A DNA stretch of 64,000 nt, from NCBI RefSeq assembly GCF_004337985.1, contig NC_043742.1:6032389-6096388 (forward strand). Reading direction: 5' to 3'. Under the pieces are notes generated by a model. It saw only the letters and a program-made list of their open reading frames with translations. It ran no database searches and had not been told where the DNA came from. Each line of letters starts with the position of its first letter. Positions within the stretch are counted from its first letter, which is position 1. The stretch comes from Pyricularia pennisetigena. Lineage: Eukaryota; Ascomycota; Sordariomycetes; Magnaporthales; Pyriculariaceae. Below are positions 35,234 to 45,788 of this stretch, piece by piece. A program made the position numbers and the translations under genes.

Positions 35234-37099
35234 ATGTCCTCTCTCAAGAACCGCATCTCGGCGCCACTAGAGGCGGGCACGTCGATTCTCGACGCCCAAA
35301 CTCTCCCATCCCACGTGAACTCGGCCTTGGATTACGTCTCGAGCCGCCTCGCCCGCAAGGGCCTACACATCCCGCTAGTCGTCGTCAAGAGGGAATGCGA
35401 GCTTCCCAGAGACGAAACCCGCGCGTCGACGCAGATGCCGGCAGAGCTAGCCGCACCGCTTGCAGCACCTTCCAGGATGATGCCCGATGTCCCACCTTCG
35501 CGTGCGGCAACCACCGGCTCGTCGCGCAAGTCGGCCTTCAAGCTCAAGCAGCTGAGGGCGCGATCAAACACGCAGCCGCTGCTGGCCTCACAGAGGAGCC
35601 CCGCCGCAGTGGTGCCCGACATGCAGAGGAGAGCCTCGGCGGATAGCCCCGGTATCAACCTCGCCACGAGGCAGCCGTTCCGGCCGCTTCCCCTCGAGAG
35701 CCCCGGTCTGATCCCCAGCATGCCGTCCACCCCCTCGGCCACATCGACCACCAGCAGTGCCGCCTCGGGGAGCACGCAGGCGCCCAACGAATACGGCATC
35801 TACCTGGTGCGGGCGGCGGCGCTGGACAGCAGGGCGGAGCGGACGCTGCGCGAGACCATCGACAAGGCCGAGCGCCGGTTCGGCATCGGCACCGACTGGC
35901 TGCACTTCCCCATGGAGCCGGCCGAGGTCCGGGCGACCGAGGAGCTCATGAGGCGGTCGCTTAGGCAGCGCGAGGTCATGTACTCGGCCGAGGGCCTGAC
36001 CCTGGTCTCGCTTGACCGGCTGTACACCTTCAAGAAGGCGCTGGCGGCCTACTCGCGGACCGACGACCCCATGCGACTCGAGGACGCCGTCGACGAGCTG
36101 AGGAGGTACGTCCTCGCCAACGGCAGGCAGCCGCTGCAGCGCGTCGATCTCATCTCGGCCTATGCACACGTCTCCTTTGCCGAGACGAGCCTGCGCGACG
36201 TCGCCCGCATGTACCGTCGCGCCTACGGTGGTTCCGCCGGCGAGTCGGGCATCGTGTGCAGCGGCATGATCAACTACGTCGACAGCAGCGACGGCACCAT
36301 GTCTCTGCCGATGGCGCTTGCCTCCAACAACAACAACAACAACAACAACAACAACCAAAATAACAAAAAGAGGAACACAAATTTCAGGGTCGGGAACAGC
36401 ACGTGCGGCGTCTGCGACCAAGGGCACTTCCTGGTCGCCGTTCCGGATGATGAAGTTTCACCTCTCACCCCAACGGTCAGGACGGAGGGTCCCCTCGCCA
36501 AGGTCGGAGTAGCCGAGCCTGCGAGGCCCCAGATCGCAGAGCTGGAGGCGCCGATGGATGCGTCGCTGCTGGCGGGATTCCAGTTCACCACGCCCCATAC
36601 GCCTCCAGCTCCCAGGCAGAAGCAGCCGCCCAAGGTCCCGTTGTTGAGGCTGCAGACATCCTTTGACGACGGGCCCGTCAAGAAGCCCGTCATAGACCTC
36701 GAGTCGCAAAAGTCGCCCGAGGAGGTGGCCATCGGCATCGCAATGACCTGCGACGAGGCCATCTACAGCGACAGCGAGTCCGACTCGGACGGCTGCGAGC
36801 TGGGAGACTCCGTCATGACCTTTTACATCGACGAGGGCGACCTCCCCACCGCCAGGCCCACCGAGCACCCTCCGCAACTGCCGCCATGGAAAATGACCCC
36901 GGCGTTCTCCATCGACGAGATCCTCAACAAGAGACTGAGCTACTTTGCCCCAGCATCCCCGGCCGACAACAACAACCACCTCGGCCCGCCCACTCCAAGA
37001 GGGTACGACGATGTGTCACCCATCACCAGGAACGAGTGGGAATTTCTTCGTGCGACTGATGCCTGGAAGACCAGGACTGCGGCGGTAGAGACTTGTTAG
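35234..37099 (+). CDS. Hypothetical fungal protein, Ser/Pro-rich with poly-Asn tract
   Basis: Single-exon 621-aa protein that I cannot assign firmly. The opening ALDYVSSRLARKGLHIPLVVVKRECELP (given here as positions about 32-59: key words DYVSSRLARKGLHIPLVV) resembles the start of conserved hypothetical proteins of filamentous fungi. A disordered Ser/Pro/Thr stretch (about 60-190) follows, then a folded-looking block at about 190-345 with YGIYLVRAAALDSRAERTL and GTDWLHFPMEPAEVRA. A poly-Asn run encoded by AAC repeats (about 36328-36366) separates this from an acidic C-terminal half. There is no signal peptide, membrane segment or catalytic motif. GC-rich codon use is strong throughout, so it is very likely a real gene. 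Part of the Asn-rich stretch could instead be an unrecognised intron. Confidence 0.75.
   Translation: MSSLKNRISAPLEAGTSILDAQTLPSHVNSALDYVSSRLARKGLHIPLVVVKRECELPRDETRASTQMPAELAAPLAAPSRMMPDVPPSRAATTGSSRKSAFKLKQLRARSNTQPLLASQRSPAAVVPDMQRRASADSPGINLATRQPFRPLPLESPGLIPSMPSTPSATSTTSSAASGSTQAPNEYGIYLVRAAALDSRAERTLRETIDKAERRFGIGTDWLHFPMEPAEVRATEELMRRSLRQREVMYSAEGLTLVSLDRLYTFKKALAAYSRTDDPMRLEDAVDELRRYVLANGRQPLQRVDLISAYAHVSFAETSLRDVARMYRRAYGGSAGESGIVCSGMINYVDSSDGTMSLPMALASNNNNNNNNNNQNNKKRNTNFRVGNSTCGVCDQGHFLVAVPDDEVSPLTPTVRTEGPLAKVGVAEPARPQIAELEAPMDASLLAGFQFTTPHTPPAPRQKQPPKVPLLRLQTSFDDGPVKKPVIDLESQKSPEEVAIGIAMTCDEAIYSDSESDSDGCELGDSVMTFYIDEGDLPTARPTEHPPQLPPWKMTPAFSIDEILNKRLSYFAPASPADNNNHLGPPTPRGYDDVSPITRNEWEFLRATDAWKTRTAAVETC
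36328..36366 (+). repeat. In-frame AAC microsatellite (poly-Asn)
   Basis: About ten AAC units followed by AAC/AAT variants encode ten consecutive Asn and a few more Asn/Gln. The repeat is in frame, so unit-length changes would vary protein length without a frameshift. Confidence 0.85.
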
Positions 37100-37555
37100 A
37101 CGCACTGGCTGCCTGTCTTGCGAGCCATCGTTGCAATTTTCACATCTGATCATGTTCTTTTGCTAGTATTTTTTTTTTTTCTTTCTTTTTTCTCTTCTCT
37201 CTCTTCAGCTGTCCCATGTGAGGACAGACAGCATGTAACGATAGCGGGAGTTCAGGCGTGTGATGATACCTTGGGAATAGATGTTTTCTTTTTTCTTGCT
37301 TGTTGTTCAATTTACTCTTCGGCGTTAGCTTTGGCACTGTCTAGAATACAAAAGCCTCAAGGCGGCGCTGTTCAAAACAAACCATTGTTTGAAAAAGTAC
37401 CCACCAAGCAGTCCGCGGTTGATGCTCCAAGTTGTAACATGTGATAATGCAGCCAATGTCGATCGTCTATAATAGTCGAACCGGCAATGCCACTAGTGTT
37501 GTACAACTTGTCATCTTTCAGCTCGATCTGCCCAGCATGAACCCGACAGCCCAGC
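37100..37555. other. 3' region between convergent genes
   Basis: About 450 bp between stop codons of the plus-strand hypothetical gene and the minus-strand PRCC-like gene. It has a T/C tract near 37170-37205. No gene seen. Confidence 0.55.
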
Positions 37556-38830
37556 TCATCGCCAACCGTATCTTGACGATGCATCCGCCTGCTTGGCCTT
37601 GTTCTGAACGAAGCTGTCTTCGAGCGCCTCCCGCTGACTCTGGACGGCGTTGACAAGCTGGCGCAGGTTGTGCTTGCCTGGCGCGATGCCCTTGACAACC
37701 TTGGCCGGCGCCTGCAGCTCTCCAGAGGCACGCATCTCCTCGTTGGTCCGGTACTCCTGGTCCAAGTTGAAATTGATAACCTTGGAGGCCGTCGCTGACT
37801 GCGCAGCCGCCGAGCCTCCCCTTCCAAACAGCTCACGCCTGGCTGCGGCGGATAGGTTTAGGTCGTTGGCGATGGCGTCCAATGACTGATCTTGACTGCC
37901 CGCCACGGCCGACGTGGGCTGCCCGTGCGTCTCTAGAGGCTGGTAAGATGCATAGTCTGAGGAAACAGCATCTTCAATCACGGTATCCTCGAACATGGGT
38001 GTGTAGCCATTCATGCTGACAGGAGGCTGCTCCGGCTCTTCTGCCAGGTCCGTTGCATCTTCGCCAAGAGAAAACAACGAAACCTTTTGCTTCTTCTTGG
38101 GCGCTTCGGCAGGGGGACCGGCAGTCTTGGATGTTGCAAATTCTGTCGGTTGCTTCGGTGGCGCCGCAGCCGGCGTGCTTTTGGGCTTGGCGGCGATGCT
38201 CTTCTTGCCAGCAGGCTTCCTCGCTACCGACAGCGGCCGAAACATCAGCGGCTTACCGATCATCTTGACTTCTTTCTCTGGCTCCGGTTTCGGGTCTGCC
38301 GATGTTGAAGAGTCTGCAGAGGTCGTCCCGGCCTGTTGCGACTTGGGTGGGGGTAGATTCAGCTTGAGTCCACCCGAACCTCCTCCTAGTTCTACGGCAG
38401 TCTCGTCGTCGTCGTCGTCACCATCTGCAGACTGGACCGCGGCGGGCTCGCGACTAAAGGCAGCCTCCGAACTGGTTTTGAAAAAGGTGAACGGAACCGC
38501 CCGCGCCCCTCCTGATGCCGACGCCGTCGATTTGGCGACGGCCGGTGGAGCTGTCTTCTTCGGAGCAGGCAGAGCGGACCTGAAGCTGCTGAAGAGACCG
38601 CCCCCTTTGCCTTCTGTCCTGGCCCGCTTGGCCGGCGGCTCATCTGATGCGGAAGATTGCGGTAGGCTGACTACGATCTTGCCCGGGTTGCTGCGGTCGA
38701 TCAGCTTTTGAAACGGCTTTTTTGCGGTGGCGGGTTGGCTGGTCGTCGTCGCGGCAGGGGCGGCGGTAGCCACAGGGCTGGCTTCGGTTTCGGAATCGGA
38801 GTCCGAGTTGTAGTTGACTAGACCTGACAT
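37556..38830 (-). CDS. PRCC-like nuclear protein
   Basis: Single-exon 424-aa protein of the PRCC family (named in databases as mitotic checkpoint regulator, MAD2B-interacting). Human PRCC is a nuclear protein linked to splicing factors. Visible features: the N-terminal LVNYNSDSDSE motif typical of the family; Pro/Ala/Lys-rich disorder with a KRART basic patch; a KLNLPPPKS motif; and the conserved C-terminus INFNLDQEYRTNEEMRASG, then APGKHNLRQLVNAVQSQREALEDSF and a terminal SRYGWR (quoted in pieces). I chose the ATG at 38830 because the NYNSDSDSE block follows at once; the frame upstream is non-conserved. Divergent from the LMBR1 gene with 409 bp between start codons. Confidence 0.82.
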   Translation of the reverse strand: MSGLVNYNSDSDSETEASPVATAAPAATTTSQPATAKKPFQKLIDRSNPGKIVVSLPQSSASDEPPAKRARTEGKGGGLFSSFRSALPAPKKTAPPAVAKSTASASGGARAVPFTFFKTSSEAAFSREPAAVQSADGDDDDDETAVELGGGSGGLKLNLPPPKSQQAGTTSADSSTSADPKPEPEKEVKMIGKPLMFRPLSVARKPAGKKSIAAKPKSTPAAAPPKQPTEFATSKTAGPPAEAPKKKQKVSLFSLGEDATDLAEEPEQPPVSMNGYTPMFEDTVIEDAVSSDYASYQPLETHGQPTSAVAGSQDQSLDAIANDLNLSAAARRELFGRGGSAAAQSATASKVINFNLDQEYRTNEEMRASGELQAPAKVVKGIAPGKHNLRQLVNAVQSQREALEDSFVQNKAKQADASSRYGWR

Positions 38831-39239
38831 GGTGGATAAGTTGAGGTCTTTCGGTAATCTATCGAGAGTTTGTCGTCGTCGCGACAGTGGAGCTTGCTCA
38901 AGAGACAGTCTCGATGTTGCGCGTTGGAGAAAGACTTGAAGCAGGCGCGTACAGTGACGTTCCCACAAATTTAGTGGCTCTTACGTAGGTGTGACATGGG
39001 TTGACCCCTGCAACGGCCCGGGCCCCAAACTACGATTTGCGCCAACTTGGACTGATGATCGATCATTAATGCAACCAAGCCATTGTCCGTATTCAAGGTC
39101 AGAAGTCAGAAAAAGTGCCATTTCTTCCTCGCCTGTCACATGTTATTTTGATTGATTATCTTTACGAACAAAAACCGAAACGCAGATATCGTACCTCCAT
39201 ACCTCAAAATCTCTCCAGAATAATGATCCATTCCTCAAG
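38831..39239. promoter_or_regulatory. Short divergent promoter region, PRCC-like / LMBR1
   Basis: The 409 bp between two divergent ATGs must contain both promoters and leaders. No consensus site stands out; the arrangement alone suggests possible co-regulation. Confidence 0.45.
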
Positions 39240-41504
39240 ATGATAGGGACAGCCGCCGCCGCCGCCGTCGCCGAAGGTTCCAGATCGGCCTCTCCCGTCG
39301 GTTCCGTCATCTTCTCTTCGGTTTCGCTCCTTGTGGTGTCCCTCCTCGTCCTGCTCCTCCTTCGCTATTACCTGCCGCTACGGACAACGCCTGCGTATCT
39401 CCTGGTACCTGTCTTTTTCGCCATCTGGTTACCTGCCTGCATCGTCCTACTCGTTCCCATCGATCTCGCTTCGAGCGCCGCCACCGACGATGAAGCATCG
39501 AGGGGCATTTGGCTTCCCGACCGCTTGCTGCTGGTGTCTTGGAGGATAACTTACTGGCTCACGTTTGTCTTGACATGGTAGGTCATCTTTCACGAGGGGA
39601 AACAAGATGGCTAGAGACGACTGACCCGAGTGCAAATTCTCCCGCACCGCAGGTTCATCCTCCCCGTCCTTGGCGAATACTCCGATGCCGGCTACCGCGA
39701 ACCAAAGGATCGTCTGATATACTCACTTCACCAGAACGCCCAATATTATGCCATTGTCTTTGGCTCCGGCCTCGTCGGCCTTGTCTACGTCATCTGGTCG
39801 TACGGCATGAAATTGGACGCGCTCAAGAGTCTTGTCATGGCGCTGGCCTACTTTTGGGGCCTGGCGCTCGCTATTTATCTCATGGGACACGGCCTGGTCG
39901 CAATCCCCCGTTCGCTTCTTCGAGCCTTGAGCATCAGTGGTCAACTGCGTCGCATCCAAACTCGCGCCCCCAAGATCTACGAGAGGATGGAGGACTCAGA
40001 GGCCGATCTCGCCGACCTAGAGGCCCAGGTCACTGAGCTTGCGAAACGGGCCAAGACTGGCTCTGCGAGGGACTTCCAGGACTGGATCGAGGAGCTGGTA
40101 GAGCTGGCTTGCCTCCCCGACGGCATACCCGGGCAGATTGCATCCACCAGGGCAAGCCTGAGCAGCAGAGCTCTGCCCACCGTCATTACGGAAAAGTACA
40201 TGGCCGACCTCACGAGGCAGCTTGTCCGCGCTCGCCATGCCCGCAGCCGGTATGTGAGCGAATGGAATTATCTCCTACAAGAGGCCAGGGAGACACAAAC
40301 CATCCTGGACTCTGCAGCTTCCAAGAAGCTCGACTTTGGTAATGCCACCCCAGGCGCTGGCTTCTGGGACCGCATCACTATTCTCACCCCGCACACGAGA
40401 TATGTTTACTACTACCACGTGCTACCATACGCCAAAGCCTGCCTTGGAGGCGTGCTGGCGCTGGCCTCGGCCTGCATTGTCTGGTCTGAGATGATCAAGC
40501 TGGCATTTCCCTCGCTGTCCCTTATCCGCCTCAGCGTTGTCCATCATTGGATCACCGACGCAGAGGGGAAGCCGGTGGGCCAGGTTGGCTTTGCAGGTCA
40601 GATGGCCGCCTCCTTCTGGATCTTGTACATGATGGCTGCGGCGTTTATCTCCATCACTGAGGTCAAAGTTTGGCGCGGTCGTGCACTTGTGCGACGAAAC
40701 ACTGCCCACGAGTCGGCGTTCTGGTACGCCTCTCAGGTTGCGCGTCTGAGTGTGCCGCTATCTTATAACTTTTTGACTTTCATGTCTCCTGAGGTATACA
40801 AGCGAACCGTCTTCTTCAAATTCCTAGGTCAGCTGATCAACCTCACCCCGCTCGGTCTGTGGTTCGATTACCTATTCCCGGTGTTGGTGCTCATCCCCGT
40901 CTGCGCAACCTTGTTTGGGCTGTACGGCAAGATTAAGCGCATGTTTGGTTTTGGCATCGACATCGTGGGCGACGAGGGAGATGAGGATGATGGCATGGCT
41001 GGGTACGGTACCGGGTCGTGGCGCGAGGGCCGCGATCTCATCGAGCGTGAGCTGAATGGCACCTCGATCCGCCACCGGCTTCGTGGCACCGACGGCAGCG
41101 GCACAGGCGGTCGTGCGGCGCCGATCCTCTCAATACCTGGTGCGAGAGGCGGCAACAACGGGCAACGATCTCCGAGCACGACACCTTTTGCGACGTCACC
41201 CAACGGCGCGTTTGCCTCGTCATCGGGGGCAGGGGCCGGCTCGTCGAGGCGCGCATTAGGCCGTGGCGTTCTACCTGACCAGGATCCAGAGGATGACAAC
41301 TTCTTCACTGCGCTGGGCCATCGCATGAAGAACACGATCGACTCGATAGACACGCCCAAATGGCTACAGGAGATAGGGGATGGCATCAAGAAACCAAAGT
41401 GGATGGGAGGAGATGATGACGATAGGGCTAATAATGGCAGTGGAAGCGGAGAAGGGCCTGACTTTAGGCGATGGTTTGGAGGTGACGGACGCATCAGGTT
41501 GTAG
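39240..41504 (+). CDS. LMBR1-domain multi-pass membrane protein (LMBRD2-like)
   Basis: Predicted 729-aa membrane protein of the LMBR1 family, closest in layout to LMBRD2-type proteins; molecular function is poorly known. Two exons: 39240-39577 and 39653-41504 (75-bp intron, GTAGGT donor, CAG acceptor), joined within a Trp codon. Exon 1 encodes three hydrophobic helices (about 22-45, 50-72 and 95-115). Exon 2 adds more helices, a central coiled-coil-like stretch (about 195-300, rich in Glu/Arg), then further membrane segments with HWITDAEGKPVGQVG and YNFLTFMSPEVYKR, both characteristic of the family. The last about 150 residues are disordered Gly/Ser/Asp-rich and cytosolic by inference. Family members are found at the plasma membrane or endomembranes; localisation here is not determinable. 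Confidence 0.87.
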
Positions 41505-41721
41505 CGTAGATTATCTCAGCTTTAGATTCATTGCCCATAGCTCCAAAGTTAATCCTTTTTTGTCTTGTTGTTGTTGTTGTTGTTGCATATCTGAATATTC
41601 CAGGGGTATTCGATATGATTCCATCTCGACTTGGTCTATATTATGTAGGCTCCCATGTCACCTTTCTCATGCCAAGCTATTGTTGGGAGGAGGAGGAGGG
41701 AGGGGGGGTTATTCATCAATA

Positions 41722-42954
41722 TCACTTCTTGGCTCGCATCTCCGACCACAGACTATCGACGATCTGAAAAACGGCCGTCACGTCCCGTCCGAGGTCCTCG
41801 TCCACGCGGCCTCCTAGACGTTGTTGGATCTTGTCAGGATGCCAGCGCACTCTCTCCTCTTTCAGCCGAGCCGCGACGTCGCCGCCCGTCCGCTTGTCGG
41901 CCTTCCCATCTGCCGCCTCGTCAGCGAGAGCGTCCAGGCACTGCGTGAAAAACGCCTTCACCCGGGCGCTGTCGACGTCGGCCCTCCGCCCGCTCTCGAC
42001 GGGCCAGGCGTCGCCCCCGTCCGCAAGCAGCAGGCGCAGCGCCTCGTCCTCGGCCAGACCCTTGTCCCAGCGCGCCCAGGCGTCGCAGTACCTCGCCCAG
42101 CGCTCCCGGCGCTCCCTGCGCAGCCTCCGGTCCCGACCCCTGCGCAGCCTGGCCTCGAGCGCGTCGTCGACCCTGCCGGCGTCGTCCCGGGCCCGCCTGT
42201 CCCTGGCCCTCTCCTCGTCCCGCTCCGCCCTCTCCCGCCGCCTCCGCTCCCTCGCCTCCAGCAGGCCCGCGTGCGTCTTCTCCCACATCTTGGCGCGTAT
42301 GTGCGCCGCGTACTCGTCCTCGGTCATGGACTCGAGCTCGCCGCCGCCGCCGCCGCCCAGCGTGTGGATCGGCTGCCCGTACACGCCCTCCCAGTACGCC
42401 GCGCCCTCGTCGTCCGCCATGGCGTCGAACAGCGACTCGCGGAACGCCGCGTCCGGGTCAAGCGGCGGGCCAGCGAATGGGTCTTCGGGCTCGGGGTCTG
42501 GCGCTTTTTCTTCTTCCCTGTCGCGCCGTCTTCGCCGGTGCCGGTGCCGGTGGCTCCTGCTACTCGACTCTTCCTCGCCGTGGTCGTGACGTCGGCTGCG
42601 TCTGTGCCGGCCATCGTCTTCTTCGTCGCGGCGTCGGCGGGACGGCCGGTCCCCGCGGTCTGATTCCCCGTGATGGCGGTCCCTGTTCTTGCGCGCGGCG
42701 TCTTTGAAGCGGAACTTGCTCGGCCTGCTGCCCGAGTACGAGTCGTTCATGTCGCTCCTCAATGACTGTACCTCTTCCTCTGCTTCGGCGTCGCGCGATG
42801 TGCGGTCTGACGGCTGTGGCTCCTGCGGTCGGGTTCGCTTCGGCGATGCCCGGGAGGCGCTCTGGGGCAATTGCGGGCCTTCGGTCTGGTATGGATTTAT
42901 CGAGGAGAGGATGCGCGCCCGCTTGGACGGCCTTTCTGAGGGATCGTGCATCAT
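41722..42954 (-). CDS. NFKBIL1-like protein with degenerate J domain
   Basis: Single-exon 410-aa protein, very rich in Arg, Asp and Glu. The N-terminal part has a KRARIL nuclear-localisation-like patch, then RS/RD/RH-rich disorder (about 40-145). A conserved SMTEDEYAAHIRAKMWEKTH segment leads into a long charged helix (about 230-300). The C-terminus holds a J-domain-like motif, VRWHPDKIQQRLG, then VTAVFQIVDSLWSEMR. This architecture matches fungal relatives of NF-kappa-B-inhibitor-like protein 1, reported as splicing-associated in other eukaryotes. The HPD tripeptide is present but the rest of a classical DnaJ domain is not, so co-chaperone activity is unproven. Two adjacent ATGs (42954, 42951) can start it. 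The opposite strand also stays open over long stretches because of the GC-rich codons; I treat that as a shadow. Confidence 0.8.
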   Translation of the reverse strand: MMHDPSERPSKRARILSSINPYQTEGPQLPQSASRASPKRTRPQEPQPSDRTSRDAEAEEEVQSLRSDMNDSYSGSRPSKFRFKDAARKNRDRHHGESDRGDRPSRRRRDEEDDGRHRRSRRHDHGEEESSSRSHRHRHRRRRRDREEEKAPDPEPEDPFAGPPLDPDAAFRESLFDAMADDEGAAYWEGVYGQPIHTLGGGGGGELESMTEDEYAAHIRAKMWEKTHAGLLEARERRRRERAERDEERARDRRARDDAGRVDDALEARLRRGRDRRLRRERRERWARYCDAWARWDKGLAEDEALRLLLADGGDAWPVESGRRADVDSARVKAFFTQCLDALADEAADGKADKRTGGDVAARLKEERVRWHPDKIQQRLGGRVDEDLGRDVTAVFQIVDSLWSEMRAKK

Positions 42955-43023
42955 GACATCGAGGTAAGATTGGGGCCGGATCTGATGAATCAGGTGTTTG
43001 TGTTGCTTTTTATGTGAGATTTT

Positions 43024-43087
<64 letters not shown>

Positions 43088-43699
43088 GAAAAGGTTGTTT
43101 ACTGGGGATGGAAATGCTGCAGGGACCAGCGGTTGGTGACGTCGATTGAGTGCGACAACAGGGGTGTCGATCTCCCCCCACTGCAGCCAGCCCATTAAAG
43201 TTGGGGCAGGGATTTTTATAGGCCTTTTACAACAACAAATATGCTTTCACCCATGTTGCAACTTTCTCAAGCTGCGAGCCGCTGCTACGTGACTTATATA
43301 TCCAGAATGCTCCGATTTTGTCCCGTATATATCTACCTAATCACCTCTTACCCGCCTAGTTACAATACAGGGCTGCAGGCAAGTGTTTTTTTATTTTCTT
43401 TGTTTTTTTTACTGGCGTTACGAATGCGGTACAGTCTATATTGATGCCCAATTAAAGAATATCAAGTTCTACTGTAGATATAAATATGCGCTGCAGGCTG
43501 TGCATTCGGTTTTGGCATTCGTGACAAGCCTCAGTCATTTCTCGGGCAGTTACTTGCGCCCGAAACTAACACGGTCATCCCTTGTCGGCAAAAATTATGT
43601 ATTGGAACCTCCCCGACGCCTCTTGAGCCTCGCCATCATACATCAAGATTACATGAACAGAACAAGGACCTTGTTCTGATCCACTTCGGCCAATCCCAC
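42955..43699. other. Intergenic with 54-nt A run
   Basis: This separates the NFKBIL1-like start (42954) from the SEC12 stop (43700). It holds an uninterrupted 54-nt A run plus the presumed promoter of the former gene and 3' region of the latter. No gene seen. Confidence 0.55.
43026..43079. repeat. 54-nt A homopolymer
   Basis: The longest homopolymer in the window. It starts 72 bp upstream of the NFKBIL1-like start codon, a position where poly(dA:dT) can act as a nucleosome-excluding promoter element. Confidence 0.9.
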
Positions 43700-45788
43700 C
43701 TATGCCCTCCTGACAAAATCGCCAACGACACCCCCGAGCTGGCTAAAGAGCACGCCCTTGAAGATGGCCTCGCCCATCTCCTCGCCCCAGTGTCCGGCAG
43801 CCTTGAGCTTCTCCTTCCAGGCGGTCCGCTGAGCGACCGGCAGCTCCTCCCACGCGACAGGGGACCCGCCCTCCTTAAAGGAAGAGGCGTCAGCCCCGCC
43901 GTTGGCCTGGTCGGATCCGCCAGCGTCCCCAGCGACGACTACGTGCGGTGCAAATTCTATCCCGCTCTCGCCCTCGCCCTCGCGGAGCACCACGGGCCCG
44001 TCGGCCTCGGCCAGCCTTTGCAAGAGGGGTCTAGCCTCGCTGCTGCCCTTGCCACCCGCCAGGTGCGCGCCCCATTTCGGTGGGTGATGGACCCAGCTGG
44101 CGGGGGCAAACTTCCTGACGCCGAGGATGGGCTTGTCCGTGAAGTGGCGGATCTCGAGAAAGCTCTGCATGATGATGGCCAGCAGCAAGACACCCACCCC
44201 AAAGATGGTAAACACCGTCCTGGGCGATGGGGCTTTCGAGGGTGCCGCTACCACGTATCGTGCGGGCTGTTTTGGTTTGATGGGGTTCGAGGCGCGACGT
44301 GCGCCCTTGGTTGACGTTGTTACCTTTTCGGACCCTGGCGTGGCTAACTTCTTCAGCGGGATGGTGTGTACGACAGCCGTGTTTGCGACTGAAACGGAAG
44401 CAAGTTTAACCACAGGCGGGCGCCGTGCAGAGGAGCCCGGGCCAGCGGGAGTTGTCGTCGCCGCCGCTGCCGCTGCCGCCTTGGCCGATTTGGTCGACTT
44501 TGGTGGGGAAGTGCTAGATGTGATGAGACCGGCGGAGGTAGGTACCGGTGGGTAGAAATGAGAGAAGGCCAGGCCAGAGATGGCATGCGGGTGCACATCG
44601 CGAACTGTGGTTAGCGGATAGAGCTTGCTAAGTACCTCGATCCCCATTACGGATGCGTGCTCGAGTGTGTAGAGTGAGATGGAGAAGTCGGCTCCCGCAA
44701 CAGCAATCACGAACTGCGTGTCGCCAGCGCTTGCGCCGGGAGCTGTGGGCGGGTGAAGGTTCACAGCGGCCAACGCTGTCGACTGCGCAACATGCTTCGG
44801 GAGCTTCGTCTGTATAGAAACACGCGCCGGCGCCCCACCCTCGGTGCTAGCGGTTGAAGGAGCGGCTGGTAATCTGTATGTCTGCAGCACAACCCCCGTC
44901 CGCTTCGGCATGTTGCAGACCGCAACCAGAAAATTCGGGGTGAGGAACCTCATGGCGCGAAAGATTGGCCGGGCCCCTCCTGTCGCACTATCGTGTGGGG
45001 TTGTGAATATCAGCTGCGGCTCACCATCGGAGGTGCCGGACTTGGAAATATTCAACATGTAGATCTCGTAGTCGTTGCAGTAGACTAGTCTGTACTGCTC
45101 CTCCGATACCTGTATCACGTCCACATCGTTGGCCTCGCTCTCCAGGTTCAGCCTGCCGCGGAGCTTGGGCACCGTGCCGCCTGGGGCTACATCGAAAAGG
45201 GCTATCTGTGCCTGTTTTGCTAAACCGGTTGCAGCAGCGCCGACCTGCATGTAGCCAGAGAAGGGCGCCGAAACCCGCGTGATCCTCTGGTACGCATCGG
45301 CGTCCTTTTCCGAGAACAGCGCAGTCCGTGAAAGTTCGGATATCTTGCCAGTTTTGCTCTTGGACGAGGGGAGATCGGCGGCGAAGATACGAAAGTGCTG
45401 GTTGTTTCCTTTCTTTTGCTCTTCGGGACTCGAGTTGACGCCAGCGAACAACAGCGTCGACTTGCCCTTGCGCTGACCGGCTGCTAAGCTGGTCACATTG
45501 TCCTCATCGCGGCTCAGCTCGATCTCGGCGCTGGTTTCGAGTTCTTCCGGTGATGAGGTATCAAGGACTGTCTATTCAGGTGAGTTGACAGGAGCGTTAG
45601 TGGGGGAGCTCTTCGCTTGGTTGAAAGGGTTCGTGTGGCTGCGGCCTTGGACGAACAATTTTATTTCCGACACCACTTCTCCCTGCGCCTCCACCACCAC
45701 CGACTATGAGACGATCCTGATCTTGTGGGTCAAAATCGCATGCGTAGAGAGGATATGTGAGGGTGATTTTGGCGGCGGCGGATGTCAT
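43700..45788 (-). CDS. SEC12: SEC12, Sar1 guanine-nucleotide exchange factor
   Basis: Predicted 667-aa type II ER membrane protein that loads GTP onto Sar1 to start COPII coat assembly. Two exons: 45788-45657 and 45571-43700. Exon 1 encodes LTYPLYACDFDP and the Gly-rich LIVGGGGGAGRSGVGNK loop typical of Sec12/PREB propellers (the K+-binding loop). Exon 2 continues the beta-propeller (about 45-360), then a Ser/Ala/Pro-rich linker, one membrane helix at about 496-517 (TIFGVGVLLLAIIMQSFL) and a roughly 150-residue luminal tail. The tail ends without an obvious HDEL-type signal. The intron donor is GTTCGT, weaker than most here, but it is the break that joins GNKI to TVLDTSS in frame, as expected for the family. 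Confidence 0.86.

Noticed and set aside
35588..36427. 279-codon minus-strand frame
   Set aside because: It is antisense to the 621-aa hypothetical gene, whose plus-strand frame is longer and has better codon and domain features.
41566..41586. GTT trinucleotide run considered as part of the LMBR1 coding sequence
   Set aside because: It lies after the stop codon at 41504, in the 3' untranslated region.
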